This document shows positions 33,592-43,119 of a stretch of DNA of 64,000 nt, one piece after another (position 1 is the first letter of the stretch; every line of letters starts with the position of its first letter). The stretch covers positions 1 to 64,000 of the forward strand of contig JANSXA010000005.1 of NCBI GenBank assembly GCA_024743175.1. The letters are read 5' to 3'. This DNA is from Pseudomonadaceae bacterium (GTDB lineage Bacteria; Pseudomonadota; Gammaproteobacteria; Pseudomonadales; Azotimanducaceae). The position numbers were made by a program, and so were the translations under genes. Below the pieces are notes generated by a model that saw nothing but the letters and a program-made list of their open reading frames with translations, was not told where the DNA came from and ran no database searches.

Positions 33592-33882
33592 TTACTGCTG
33601 CCCAGCAGCACCCGTGTTTCGATTGGACTCTTCTCGTGTCTGATTGACAGCTTCTCGTGCCATCTCTTCTTCACGTGCCCACTGCTCGGGTTTTTTGCAG
33701 ACTCTTTTTGCTATCCGTGATCCGGTCTCTTTGATGCGCCGGCATTCGCGGTTAGCGCTGCCTTTTTTGGTCTTTTTTTCGAGCTGTTGTTGCGTCTCAG
33801 TCTGAGCATATACGTGGCCAACCGGAGTAAACATGAGCGCGCTCAACATCAGTACGGCAGCGGCAATAGAACCTGCTTGCAT
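33592..33882 (-). CDS. Small exported hypothetical protein (96 aa)
   Basis: A 96-aa protein with a signal peptide (SIAAAVLMLSALMFTPVGHVYA) and a basic, Cys-containing core (CRRIKETGSRIAKRVCKKPEQWA). This core resembles a group of small proteobacterial proteins with a conserved C-R-x-I-K-x-T-G-S-R-I sequence. The tail is polar and Asn/Glu-rich. It lies 11 bases upstream of the P450 gene and is co-directional. Periplasmic, function unknown. Confidence 0.75.
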   Translation of the reverse strand: MQAGSIAAAVLMLSALMFTPVGHVYAQTETQQQLEKKTKKGSANRECRRIKETGSRIAKRVCKKPEQWAREEEMAREAVNQTREESNRNTGAAGQQ

Positions 33883-33980
33883 AACGATCCTTAAATCTAA
33901 AGTTTGCCTGAGTCTATCGGTTAGGGGTCACAAAAGAAATCACAGATGCTAAGCTCGCCAAGCATTCATGGGAGAAGAAG

Positions 33981-34754
33981 ATGATACGACTGGTATTTTG
34001 TTTACGCCGCCAATCACAACTTTCACGGCAGGCATTCCAGGCGTATTGGCTTGATCAGCATGCACCACTGGTCGCCAGCTTTGCGACGGATCTCAACATC
34101 CTGCGATACGTACAAACTCACACTCTGGACGATCCGGGCAACGCAGCCGCACAAGGTGCCCGTGGCAGCATGGAACCTGAATACGACGGCGTTGCAGAGC
34201 TCTGGTGGTCAACTGAGGCAGATTTTGAAAGCGCCATGGCCAGTGATCAAGGCCAGGCTGCAGGCGCTGCGCTGTTGGCGGATGAACAGAAATTTATTGA
34301 TTTACCACAATCGCCACTTTGGCTTGCATACGAATACCCGCAAGTTAATCCAAGCCCGGAAAACGTCATCGCGCGCGTCAAAAGCAATGTGGTGCGGGTG
34401 TTTTTCCCGCTGCGCCAGCAGAGTCAGATCAGTGAAGCTGATGCGCGCCACTACTGGTTAACGCAACACGGGCCCATTGTTCGGGACGGCGCTCAAGCTG
34501 CCGGTATTTTATGTTACCGTCAGGTTCATCGTGCAAACTCGCCGTTTGATGAAGCTATTCAGGCAGCAAGAGGCACCGAGATCGAGTCCTACCTGGGACA
34601 TGCTGAAGCCTGGGTAGATCGGGGCACAGCCCCGGATACCGACGAAGCCCGGGTGGCGGGTGCAAGCTTCATTGCTGACGAACACAACTTTATCGATATG
34701 CAGCGCTCGACAATCTTTTTTGGCAAAGAACATACTATTATTGATAAACGCTAA
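33981..34754 (+). CDS. Tandem EthD-domain protein (257 aa)
   Basis: Two EthD-type (dimeric alpha-beta barrel) domains in one chain: residues 1-115 and 125-257. The halves repeat the same pattern, for example VFCLRRQSQLSRQAFQAYW with VFFPLRQQSQISEADARHYW, DQHAPLVASF with TQHGPIVRDG, and RYVQTH with RYRQVH-like CYRQVH. EthD-like enzymes assist P450-type and other oxidations. Being a fused dimer it is about twice the usual length. Its 3' end overlaps the convergent CaiB gene by 4 bases. Confidence 0.85.
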   Translation: MIRLVFCLRRQSQLSRQAFQAYWLDQHAPLVASFATDLNILRYVQTHTLDDPGNAAAQGARGSMEPEYDGVAELWWSTEADFESAMASDQGQAAGAALLADEQKFIDLPQSPLWLAYEYPQVNPSPENVIARVKSNVVRVFFPLRQQSQISEADARHYWLTQHGPIVRDGAQAAGILCYRQVHRANSPFDEAIQAARGTEIESYLGHAEAWVDRGTAPDTDEARVAGASFIADEHNFIDMQRSTIFFGKEHTIIDKR

Positions 34755-36028
34755 GGCTCATCAGCCTGAGCGCCTAACAATAGTGCAAACGCCTCTTCCC
34801 GCACGGTGGTGGCTCGCGAAGTCATCTCGTCAATTTGCGCGTCGGTATAACCCAGGGATGACAGCACGTCCTGATTAGCTTCGCCCAGTTCCGGTGGATC
34901 ACCTTTAACAGATCCCGGCGTGTCGCTGAGGTGCACAACGTTGCCTACGGTTTTAATTGCTCCAACGCCAGACACCTGTACGTCGGTCAGGTAGTTGTTC
35001 ACCAGGTTCTGTTCGTCTTCAAGCACCTCGGCGAGGCTGCGCACTTTTTCCCAGATGATCTCCGGTTGAGTGTGTAAAAATTCACTCCATTGGGCGGTGG
35101 TTTTCTGCGCAAAGGCAGCCTCAAGGCTGGCGCGAATCTCAACCGAATCAGCTTCGGTCATGCCTTCACCGAGACGCTGGCCTGCCGTTTGCAGGCGCGC
35201 ATCAAAAGCAAGTTCCGGTACATCAGCAAAGGTACAGAAAGCATCCCATGCATCCGAGTCCATAGTTTGTGCCAGCATGATTGCGCCGCTATCAGCGGTG
35301 CGATAAATACCATATGGACCTTTGAGATTTGGATGATGAGAACCTGAGCGGGCAATCGGCGCTCCGGTCATGGCAACCTGGGTCAACTCCCACTGCTGTA
35401 ACCAGAGCTGTGTGCCCAACGCACTGGTTTGGACGCGCTGCCCGCCACCGAACCGCTCACGCGCCAGCAATGCAGTCATGGTCGCCAGCGCCAGCTGCAT
35501 GGCACCTGCCGTGTCGGCGATAATGGCACCCGGTAATGAGGGTGGATGATCAGCGGGGCCTGTCATCCCAGCAAGGCCGCCGCGGGCGACAGCGGCGCCA
35601 TCTAACATGGCTTTATCCGCATCTGGACCTTTCGGACCAAAGCCGTTTACCGAGGCATAGACCAGCTGTGGGTATTGGGCGTGTAACGCCTCATAACCCA
35701 GACCCATTTTCTGCAAAGCCGGCTCACGATAGTTGGTCAGAAAAACGTCAGCTTTTGCCAGTAGCGCGTGCAGCGCACGCATACCAAGATCGGTTGTCAG
35801 ATCGATACAAACCGAACGCTTGCCGCGGTTGGCGGCAACAAACTGCGCGCCCATAGTACCCTCTGGTGTATCGTTGAAACGGCCGCGGCCATAGCGGCTG
35901 CCATCACCCAGAGGTGGCTCAACTTTTATCACCTGGGCGCCCATATCGCGAAGATACAGTGCTGCAGCCGGGCCTTGCACGGCAATGGTCATCTCTACAA
36001 CCGTCATCCCCTCCAACGGTTCAGACAT
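34751..36028 (-). CDS. CaiB/BaiF-type (class III) CoA-transferase
   Basis: A 425-aa class III CoA-transferase with a complete active site: the catalytic Asp is in AIIADTAGAM, 25 residues before the GGGQ turn. The start is ATG 36028 with GGGGGA at good spacing; an in-frame start at 36049 is less likely. It transfers CoA between acids, and its likely substrate is unknown. Downstream, convergent, is the EthD protein. It is single-gene, in contrast to the paired CaiB genes at 17-20 kb. Confidence 0.9.
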   Translation of the reverse strand: MSEPLEGMTVVEMTIAVQGPAAALYLRDMGAQVIKVEPPLGDGSRYGRGRFNDTPEGTMGAQFVAANRGKRSVCIDLTTDLGMRALHALLAKADVFLTNYREPALQKMGLGYEALHAQYPQLVYASVNGFGPKGPDADKAMLDGAAVARGGLAGMTGPADHPPSLPGAIIADTAGAMQLALATMTALLARERFGGGQRVQTSALGTQLWLQQWELTQVAMTGAPIARSGSHHPNLKGPYGIYRTADSGAIMLAQTMDSDAWDAFCTFADVPELAFDARLQTAGQRLGEGMTEADSVEIRASLEAAFAQKTTAQWSEFLHTQPEIIWEKVRSLAEVLEDEQNLVNNYLTDVQVSGVGAIKTVGNVVHLSDTPGSVKGDPPELGEANQDVLSSLGYTDAQIDEMTSRATTVREEAFALLLGAQADEP

Positions 36029-36075
36029 GTTTGTTCCCCCGGATTGCATTGTTGTAAACGCGACAGACGCCTGTA

Positions 36076-36492
36076 CTAGTCAGCCTCAGGCGCGCCAATT
36101 GATGCCATAAACTCAGCTGCCGTCATGCGCGGATGATCGCCGGCAAAACTGTAGCCACCGGGTTTTTCATCGATGAATATCTCTCCCGCCAGCTCAAACT
36201 GTTCCTCATCCTCGAACAGTCCTGTGGGCATCATGTACATTTCCGGTTCTTTAAGTCGATAAAACAAGCTCGTACCACACTGCGTGCAGAAGCCACGCTC
36301 TGCCCATTCAGAAGAGGCATAACGCTTGATAAACGCTTCGCCGCTGAATGCCACCTTGCCAACCTGGGCAGCCTGCATAGGCCCACCGGTCCAGTTACGG
36401 CACATGGAACAGTGACATGCATGAACATGGGGATCGACATCTTCAGCGGTAAACTTGACGGCACCACAAAGGCATTGCCCGGTTGCACTCAT
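36076..36492 (-). CDS. GFA / Mss4-like zinc-binding protein
   Basis: A 138-aa protein of the glutathione-dependent formaldehyde-activating-like (GFA) family. Zinc ligands are in CLCGAV at residues 7-9, ACHCSMCRNW near 29, and FCTQCGTSLFYR near 72. It may conjugate or bind small electrophiles with glutathione or may only be structural; a GFA enzyme is inferred from fold. It lies 47 bases upstream of the CaiB gene on the same strand. Confidence 0.87.
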   Translation of the reverse strand: MSATGQCLCGAVKFTAEDVDPHVHACHCSMCRNWTGGPMQAAQVGKVAFSGEAFIKRYASSEWAERGFCTQCGTSLFYRLKEPEMYMMPTGLFEDEEQFELAGEIFIDEKPGGYSFAGDHPRMTAAEFMASIGAPEAD

Positions 36493-36563
36493 TGATATCC
36501 CCTTTTCCCGTTGATCAGATTTGTCACACCGATACTGACACCGGTCCTGGCGTGTGTCACCTG

Positions 36564-37988
36564 CTAGGCGCGGCCGAGATCCTGCAGGTTCTTGACATGC
36601 GTCTGACGATCAATGCGATACAGCGTGATAAAACCGATCATGATCATCCAGACAAAGAAGATCGTTGGTGCGTAGTAAGCGCCCAGCTTAAACAGCGAAT
36701 CTGCGCTGACCTCATCCGGCGTTGCCCCCGGTTGAATTTCTGCCAGGGTCAAGATGAACGTCGCCACCACCACCCCAACGCCCTGCACCATTTTGCGCGT
36801 GAAGCTGATGGCTGAGAAGAACACGCCTTCTGAGCGCCGCTTGGTTTTCACTTCACTGGCTTCAACCAGGTCAGCAATCATTGATGCCATCAACGTCTGG
36901 AAGGTAATGATCAGCCCCACATCTATGATCGTCACGCCCAGGATGAGCGGAAACAGCAGCGCATCACCATTGGCAGGCATTACATCAAACAGACGCAGTA
37001 CCACTGGCATCGGAGAAACGCTGAATGCCAGCATGCCAACAACAATAGTGCCACGTTTCTTCCCCATCGTACGGGAGACAAAGGGTGCAACTACAAACCC
37101 GATGACTGCGGACAACACGACGGATATTGCAATAATGCCCTGTTGCGCGCTGGTGAACTCCCAGAAAAATGTATTCAGATAGAACGCGAGTCCAGCCGCT
37201 AAACCCGTTGCAATAGCGCCAAACAGCGCGGCGAGGAACAAAGCCAGAAACGAACGGTTGGCAAGGGTCGCCCAGAGATCGCTGTAAATGCGTTTCAGAG
37301 TCATACGCTCTTTTGGCGGTGGCGCGTTCAGGTAGGGGATAAAACCATGGGTACCCAGAGCGGAAATCATAATGGCAAAAAACATGACGCTGGCCGCTAC
37401 CAGCCCCATCTGTCCGTAACCCTCGATATTGAACATGCCATTGCTGATGGCTGCGGTGGGCACGAGCAGAAAAGTCAGTGCAAAGAAGCTCATCAGGGTG
37501 CCACCCGACCAGCCGAAAAAGTACCGGTAACTGAGCATACTGGTCCGTTCGTCATAATCTGTGGTCATTTCTGCCACCAGCGCAGAGCTTGGAATTTCAT
37601 AAAGCGTGATCAGCGTGCGAATAAAAATGGACATGACCACGATGAAAGGGAAAAGCTCATTGCCAACCATTCCAGCAGGCGGGTTCCATAAAAAATAGTA
37701 GGAAATCGCCACCGGCACTGCGGCAAAATACATAAACGGATGACGCCTGCCCCAACGAGAGTGGAAATTGTCAGAGAAATAGCCAATCAGCGGATCACTC
37801 AACGCATCAAACATCAGGGCCAGTAACAGCGCGTTACCCACCAGGGCGGCATCTACGCCCATCACCTGGCTGTAAAACAGCAGAAAATAATAGTCAAAAC
37901 CATTGTTCTTGACGCCGAAAGCCACTGACCCAAAGCCGTACGCCAGTTTGTTAAAAACCGAAACTTTCGGTGCTGCTGCCTGTGTCAA
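36564..37988 (-). CDS. MFS/GPH-type sugar-cation symporter-like transporter
   Basis: A 474-aa membrane protein with about 12 hydrophobic helices. The first (NNGFDYYFLLFYSQVMGV) and the motif DALSDPLIGYFSDNFHSRWGRRHPFMYF match the GPH (MelB-like) branch of MFS carriers. It imports or exports an unidentified small molecule with cations. TTG 37988, preceded by GGGGAG, is the likely start; the open frame upstream to 38123 lacks a good start. It is divergent from malic enzyme across a 278-base gap. Confidence 0.85.
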   Translation of the reverse strand: MTQAAAPKVSVFNKLAYGFGSVAFGVKNNGFDYYFLLFYSQVMGVDAALVGNALLLALMFDALSDPLIGYFSDNFHSRWGRRHPFMYFAAVPVAISYYFLWNPPAGMVGNELFPFIVVMSIFIRTLITLYEIPSSALVAEMTTDYDERTSMLSYRYFFGWSGGTLMSFFALTFLLVPTAAISNGMFNIEGYGQMGLVAASVMFFAIMISALGTHGFIPYLNAPPPKERMTLKRIYSDLWATLANRSFLALFLAALFGAIATGLAAGLAFYLNTFFWEFTSAQQGIIAISVVLSAVIGFVVAPFVSRTMGKKRGTIVVGMLAFSVSPMPVVLRLFDVMPANGDALLFPLILGVTIIDVGLIITFQTLMASMIADLVEASEVKTKRRSEGVFFSAISFTRKMVQGVGVVVATFILTLAEIQPGATPDEVSADSLFKLGAYYAPTIFFVWMIMIGFITLYRIDRQTHVKNLQDLGRA

Positions 37989-38060
37989 TTGATCTCCCCT
38001 CGCTTGACGATCTCGAATGGTCCGCTCAACATTGTAGTAGTTAACTATCACCAAATATAC

Positions 38061-38075
38061 AGGGTCAAAGACCCT
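38061..38075. promoter_or_regulatory. Short perfect inverted repeat between MFS and malic enzyme genes
   Basis: AGGGTC-AAA-GACCCT at 38061-38075 is a perfect 6-bp inverted repeat, and TAGTTAACTA at 38038-38047 is a 10-bp palindrome just upstream. Both lie in the divergent gap of 278 bases, a reasonable place for an operator. No classical promoter could be fixed. Confidence 0.35.
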
Positions 38076-38266
38076 CGAAACGAATGCCCACCTGCATCTG
38101 AGCGGTGGTTGCAGGGGGTGCATTTAAATTGGGGAGATGTATCATTCGCGCCCGACAAATTAGTCGAAAGCTGCCAGCGCTGAGTTACACCCTCACTGAC
38201 GCACTATCACTGAAAGTATCGAAAACTATCCATCTTCGCGAAAGCGCGGGTGCATCTGGAAAGAAC

Positions 38267-39958
38267 ATGACCACGGAAAAAGACTACCCTGCCATCTCAA
38301 CTGAAAAGCGGGGCAAGGCAGTGATTCACGATCCGCTGCTGAATAAAGGCAGCGCATTCAGCAAACAGGAGCGAGACACGCTGGGCTTGCACGGCCTGAT
38401 TCCACCGCAGCAGAATACCCTTGCACAGCAATCACGACGTGCGCACAACGCACTGCTGCGCTTGTCTGAACCGCTGGATAAATACGTCGGATTTGCCGCG
38501 CTGCAGGACCGCAACGAACACCTTTTTTACCGCGTGCTCATGGACCACATGACCGAGTACATGCCGATTGTCTACACACCGACAGTGGGGCTCGCAACGC
38601 AGAATTTCAGCCATGTATTCCAACGTGGTCGCGGCATCTGGATCGATCCGAGTATGCGAGGCAATATCGAAAAGGTATTACGTACAGCGATGGGTGATAC
38701 CGACATCCGCCTGATTGTCGCAACCGACAATGAGTCAATTCTGGGTATTGGTGACCAGGGTGCTGGCGGTATGGCCATTTCTATTGGCAAACTGGCCCTG
38801 TATGTGGCGGGCGCGGGCATCAATCCGGCACAGACGCTGCCTATCAGCCTTGATGTTGGCACCAACAATGAGTTACTGCTGGACGACGACCTTTACCTGG
38901 GTTGGCGTGAACGGCGCTTGAGTGGCGACGCCTACACCTCATTCATCAGCGAGTTTGTTGATGCTGTCCGGGCTGTGTTTCCCAACACTTTACTGCAGTG
39001 GGAGGATTTCAGAAAAGACAACGCGCTGGCCATTCTCGAGCAGCACCGCGACGACATTCTGTCCTTTAACGACGACATTCAGGGGACCGGTGCTGTTGCA
39101 CTGGCCGGTTTATTCAGCGCCTTGCGTATCAGCGGCGAAAAGCTCGCGGAGCAGAAGATTGTTATTCACGGCGCAGGCGCTGCCGGCTTAGGCATCGCTC
39201 GCCAGATAAAGGCTGCATTGGCAGAGCGCGGCTTGTCAGCTGCAGAAATTCACAAATGCCTGGCAGTACTGGACAGCCGGGGGCTGTTGGTGGACGACCA
39301 GCCTTTGAGCGATGCGTATAAATCAGAACTCGCCTGGGAAGCAAGTCTTGCCAAGCATTACAATCTTTCGGATCCAGGCCAGCGACAGCTTGAAGATGTT
39401 GTCAGCCAGTACAAACCTACGGTGTTGATCGGCACTTCGGGCCAGGCTGGTGCGTTCACCGAGCAAATGGCAAAAACCATGATGGAGGTGACCGAGCGTC
39501 CGATTATCCTGCCATTTTCCAATCCGACACATCATGCAGAAGCCACACCCTCAGACCTCCTGCACTGGACCAATGGCAAGGCACTGATCGCCACCGGTAG
39601 TCCTTTTGAACCTGTGGGTTACGCAGGTCAGATTTATAAGATCGGCCAGGGCAACAACGTCTTTATCTTTCCAGGTCTTGGCCTCGGCGCCCTCCTGTCC
39701 AACAGCTCTGTCGTCACAGATGAAATGGTCAGCGCGGCTTCTAAAGCAGCTGCAGAGTCACTCACTGAACAGGAACTGGCGGATGGCATGTTGTACCCTG
39801 AGATATCACGGCTGCGCGACGTGACCAAAAACGTCGCCCGCGCTGTGGCAGGCAAAGCCATTGAAGATGGCTATGCCAATTCAACTAAAGAACTGGTTGA
39901 ACAGCAGCTGGAAAACGGACTCTGGCAGCCGGACTATCCAACCATTACCTCCAAGTGA
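38267..39958 (+). CDS. maeA: NAD-dependent malic enzyme
   Basis: A 563-aa malic enzyme (oxidative decarboxylation of malate to pyruvate, NAD-linked), the same length as E. coli MaeA. Recognisable segments are MPIVYTPTVGLATQNF, LIVATDNESILGIGDQGAGGMAISIGKLALYVAG (in parts), NNELLLDDDLYLGWRERR, SFNDDIQGTGAVALAG and FPGLGLGALLS. The ATG at 38267 matches the family start; an upstream open frame to 38105 is non-coding. It supplies pyruvate and NADH. A SDR gene follows after 17 bases in the same direction. Confidence 0.95.
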   Translation: MTTEKDYPAISTEKRGKAVIHDPLLNKGSAFSKQERDTLGLHGLIPPQQNTLAQQSRRAHNALLRLSEPLDKYVGFAALQDRNEHLFYRVLMDHMTEYMPIVYTPTVGLATQNFSHVFQRGRGIWIDPSMRGNIEKVLRTAMGDTDIRLIVATDNESILGIGDQGAGGMAISIGKLALYVAGAGINPAQTLPISLDVGTNNELLLDDDLYLGWRERRLSGDAYTSFISEFVDAVRAVFPNTLLQWEDFRKDNALAILEQHRDDILSFNDDIQGTGAVALAGLFSALRISGEKLAEQKIVIHGAGAAGLGIARQIKAALAERGLSAAEIHKCLAVLDSRGLLVDDQPLSDAYKSELAWEASLAKHYNLSDPGQRQLEDVVSQYKPTVLIGTSGQAGAFTEQMAKTMMEVTERPIILPFSNPTHHAEATPSDLLHWTNGKALIATGSPFEPVGYAGQIYKIGQGNNVFIFPGLGLGALLSNSSVVTDEMVSAASKAAAESLTEQELADGMLYPEISRLRDVTKNVARAVAGKAIEDGYANSTKELVEQQLENGLWQPDYPTITSK

Positions 39959-39975
39959 AACACAGCGAGTAGCTA

Positions 39976-40791
39976 ATGACAGCAGAATCCAATTCACGCC
40001 TGGCAGATAAAGTTGCTCTGATCACTGGCGGCACCAGCGGCATCGGTGCTGCAACCGCTGCTCTTTTCATCGAACAGGGTGCAAAGGTTGTGATTGCCGG
40101 CCGCTCGAAAGACAAGGGCCAGAAGCTGGCTGATGAACTGGGTACAAATGCGGTTTTTGTTGCTGCTGACGTTACGCAGGAAGAACAGATTGCGGCAGCT
40201 GTTGCAGCTACCGTTGCTGAGTTCGGTCAACTGGATATTCTGTTCAACAATGCTGGCGGACCGGTGGGTGCACCTATCGATCAGCTGACCGCGGAACACA
40301 TCAATTACGGCGTCAGCCTGCTGCTGTCCAGCGTCATCCTTGGCACCCGCTACGCTATTGAACCCATGAAAGCCGCAGGTGGCGGTGTCATCATCAACAA
40401 TTCCAGTGTGGCAGCTTTACGCTACCGACAAGGTGATGTGCTGTATTCAGCGCTGAAAGCAGCTGTCACACACTACACAAAAATGGCCGGCATTGAACTG
40501 GCACCCTTTGGCATACGGGTTAACTCAATATCACCAGGCGCAATCGCGACGCCTATCTTCTATGGCGGCTCCGGTCGTGCAAACAAACTCAGTGACGAAG
40601 AAAACCAGCGCAAAATGGCCAAGCTCGAAGCCAACCTGGCCAACGCGGTACCTCTGAAGAAAACCGGCCTTGCCAGCGATATCGCAGAGGCGGCACTGTA
40701 TCTGGCAAGTGAAGCGGGACGATTTGTTAACTGTCATGATCTGGTTGTCGACGCTGGCAGAACTTCCATGTTCTATGAACCCAACGATTGA
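39976..40791 (+). CDS. Short-chain dehydrogenase/reductase (SDR)
   Basis: A 271-aa classical SDR: TGGTSGIG near residue 17, NNAG near 93, and the catalytic Ser-Tyr-Lys in NNSSVAALRYRQGDVLYSALK (Ser about 20 residues before YSALK). NAD-type preference cannot be assigned with confidence. It lies 17 bases downstream of malic enzyme and is likely cotranscribed. It converges with an MFS gene (6-base gap). Confidence 0.92.
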   Translation: MTAESNSRLADKVALITGGTSGIGAATAALFIEQGAKVVIAGRSKDKGQKLADELGTNAVFVAADVTQEEQIAAAVAATVAEFGQLDILFNNAGGPVGAPIDQLTAEHINYGVSLLLSSVILGTRYAIEPMKAAGGGVIINNSSVAALRYRQGDVLYSALKAAVTHYTKMAGIELAPFGIRVNSISPGAIATPIFYGGSGRANKLSDEENQRKMAKLEANLANAVPLKKTGLASDIAEAALYLASEAGRFVNCHDLVVDAGRTSMFYEPND

Positions 40792-40797
40792 GCGCAC

Positions 40798-41973
40798 TTA
40801 GTCGGCCGCGCGCTCATTTTTCGAAAACCAGAACACAACCAGCAGCGCAACTATCCCCAGTAACAAGCCGTTAATTACAAACGTACCTGCAGCTGAAACG
40901 TTGTCAAAAAGATAACCCCCGGCAAGCGGCCCCAGCGCCGCGCCGAATCCGGCTGCCGCTTCCCGCGCGCCAAGCACTCTGCCACGCAGAGACTCCGGCG
41001 CCAGGTCAGCGACCAGAGCATCTTCCGCAGGTCCCGCAATTGCCCAACCAGCGGCGAACAGCATATACGACAGACCAACCAGCACTAAACTCGGCCAGAA
41101 AGGTAGCGCCACTGATACCACCCCCGCAGACACAACACCTATGGCGATTAATCGCACTCGACCCAGCTGATCAGACCAACGTCCCGCATAACGTGGCAGA
41201 ATCGCGTAAACAATGCCGGCTGGCAGAAATGCCAGCGCCAGCAGATTAACGTGCAGATCAAATTTCTGTTTCAGAAACAGCAGATAAACAGGCTCAATCA
41301 ACGCGCTGGCAAATCCTGAGATAAACACAATGATCAGAATGCGTCGCAACGGCGGCGTCCACTGGAGCCTCTTGGACACCACCCTGGTCGCAGGTTGCCT
41401 GGTTTCCTTCACCTGCAGCAATGCCCAGATCCATCCCAGTGCGGCAAGTGCAGCGTAACCTGAGAAAGCCCACATCCAGGCTTGCGCCATGGGCATCATG
41501 CCCAACAGGGTAAAACCATAAACCGCGCCAATCATGCTGCCTCGGACGGATGTGACCAGCAACTGGCCCATGCCTTCTCCACGGCTTTGCAGCGGAAAAA
41601 CGTCTGCCACCATGGTGCGCGCTGATACCCACATCAGCGATGCACCAATACCCTGAAGAAACCTGGCGATATAGAAGTCTGTCAGGTTTGTGCTTTGTGC
41701 AAAGACTGACATCGCCGCTGCGTAAAACAGGAATGCAAAAACAAAGAACCAGCGCCGACCAAACCGATCGAGACAATACCCGACCAGCGGCCGAACGAGC
41801 AGCATGGTGCCGGTGAAAACTGCGTACATACCACCAATCGCAGTTGCACTGATGCCTAGATCATCAGCTCTGACAGGTAGGCCAAAATTGATAAAGACAA
41901 ACGCACATGAACCCAGAAAGACAGCGTTGAGATAAGCGGGTTTTTGTACACGGTTGTTTTGCACAAGTTTCAT
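40798..41973 (-). CDS. MFS-type drug/metabolite transporter
   Basis: A 391-aa MFS carrier with 12 predicted helices. The MFS motif is RPLVGYCLDRFGRRW near residue 65, and LAPESLRGRVLGAREAAAGFGAALGPLAGGY near 335 matches the C-terminal half. Start ATG 41973 is chosen over the GTG 41991. It is an efflux-like drug:H+ antiporter. The divergent SDR gene starts 65 bases away. Confidence 0.87.
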   Translation of the reverse strand: MKLVQNNRVQKPAYLNAVFLGSCAFVFINFGLPVRADDLGISATAIGGMYAVFTGTMLLVRPLVGYCLDRFGRRWFFVFAFLFYAAAMSVFAQSTNLTDFYIARFLQGIGASLMWVSARTMVADVFPLQSRGEGMGQLLVTSVRGSMIGAVYGFTLLGMMPMAQAWMWAFSGYAALAALGWIWALLQVKETRQPATRVVSKRLQWTPPLRRILIIVFISGFASALIEPVYLLFLKQKFDLHVNLLALAFLPAGIVYAILPRYAGRWSDQLGRVRLIAIGVVSAGVVSVALPFWPSLVLVGLSYMLFAAGWAIAGPAEDALVADLAPESLRGRVLGAREAAAGFGAALGPLAGGYLFDNVSAAGTFVINGLLLGIVALLVVFWFSKNERAAD

Positions 41974-42038
41974 GGATGACTTATAACACACCCCTTATCG
42001 GACAATTCTGGCGCCGCGACAAGGAGGTAATGGATTCG

Positions 42039-43115
42039 ATGAAAGTGTTAATTGCAGGTGCATCTGGTCTGGTGGGTACCGCGGCAGCCAACGCATTTGC
42101 AGCTGCCAACTGGCAGGTTGTTGCGTTATCACGGCGCGTACCGGAGCTGATAGCACACCCTGACGTTGAGCATCTTGCGTTGGATCTACAGGACCCTGAA
42201 GCGTGTCTTGAGGCTTGCAGATCATTAAGCGATGTAACCCACCTGGTTTATACAGCCGTCTTTGAGTTGCCTGGATTAATCCAGGGTTGGTCGGATCCGC
42301 AGCAGATCGAGACCAATGGTGCCATGTTAAAAAACCTGTTAGACCCGCTGCTTGAGCACGCCAGTCTGCAACACGTCAGCCTGCTGCAGGGTACAAAAGC
42401 ATATGGTGCAGCGATTGGACCGATACGGATTCCTGCACGTGAGTCACAACCCCGCGTCGAACACCCGAACTTCTATTGGCTGCAGGAGGACTACCTGAAA
42501 AGTTGTGCGGCAACCCATGGTTTTGCAACCACCCTCTTTCGACCCCAGCTTATCGTCGGCCCAAATCACGGGGTGGTGATGAACTTACCGCCAGTCGTCG
42601 GTGTTTATGCGGCAATACGCAAAGCGGAAGGACTGCCCTTAGTGTTTCCTGGCGGTGCAGATTGGGTGTGGGAAGCCACCGATGCTCGCCTTACCGGCAG
42701 TGCCTGTCTGTGGGCGACACAAACACCACATGCAGCGGGTGAGACCTACAACCTGACCAATGGAGAGGTTTTCAGCTGGCGGGACATGTGGCCAGCGATC
42801 GCGGACACTTTGAATATCGAAGCAGGTGAGGATGAAACCTTCAGCATCGCCAGCTATCTTGAAAGTCGGAGTGAGCTATGGGACACCGTCGTGCAACGGC
42901 ACGGACTGCAACCACTGACCTTGCGGCAGGTCCTGGGCGAGTCGCATCACTATGCTGATCTGGCATTCGCTTTCGGTTTACAGGAACCACCACCACCTAC
43001 ATTTGTCAGCACGGTGAAAATCAGGCAGGCCGGGTTCAACGACGTTTACAATTCACAGGAAAGCTTCTGCTATTGGCTGCATGATCTGCAGCGGCGCAAA
43101 ATTATTCCTGCATGA
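42039..43115 (+). CDS. PRISE-type SDR (progesterone 5-beta-reductase/iridoid synthase-like)
   Basis: A 358-aa extended/atypical SDR. GASGLVGTAAANAF near residue 7 binds NADPH, and NFYWLQEDYLK holds the PRISE-type Tyr/Lys pair. FRPQLIVGPNHG and TGSACLWATQTPHAAGETYNLTNGE also match. Members reduce activated C=C bonds of enones. A perfect Shine-Dalgarno AAGGAGGT at 42021-42028 sits 10 bases before ATG 42039; the earlier ATG 42030 is too close. It converges with the BVMO gene (4-base gap). Confidence 0.85.
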   Translation: MKVLIAGASGLVGTAAANAFAAANWQVVALSRRVPELIAHPDVEHLALDLQDPEACLEACRSLSDVTHLVYTAVFELPGLIQGWSDPQQIETNGAMLKNLLDPLLEHASLQHVSLLQGTKAYGAAIGPIRIPARESQPRVEHPNFYWLQEDYLKSCAATHGFATTLFRPQLIVGPNHGVVMNLPPVVGVYAAIRKAEGLPLVFPGGADWVWEATDARLTGSACLWATQTPHAAGETYNLTNGEVFSWRDMWPAIADTLNIEAGEDETFSIASYLESRSELWDTVVQRHGLQPLTLRQVLGESHHYADLAFAFGLQEPPPPTFVSTVKIRQAGFNDVYNSQESFCYWLHDLQRRKIIPA

Positions 43116-43119
43116 TCGC

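Noticed and set aside
38105-38266. Upstream extension of the malic enzyme frame
   Set aside because: No family similarity; the protein has the expected MaeA length from ATG 38267.
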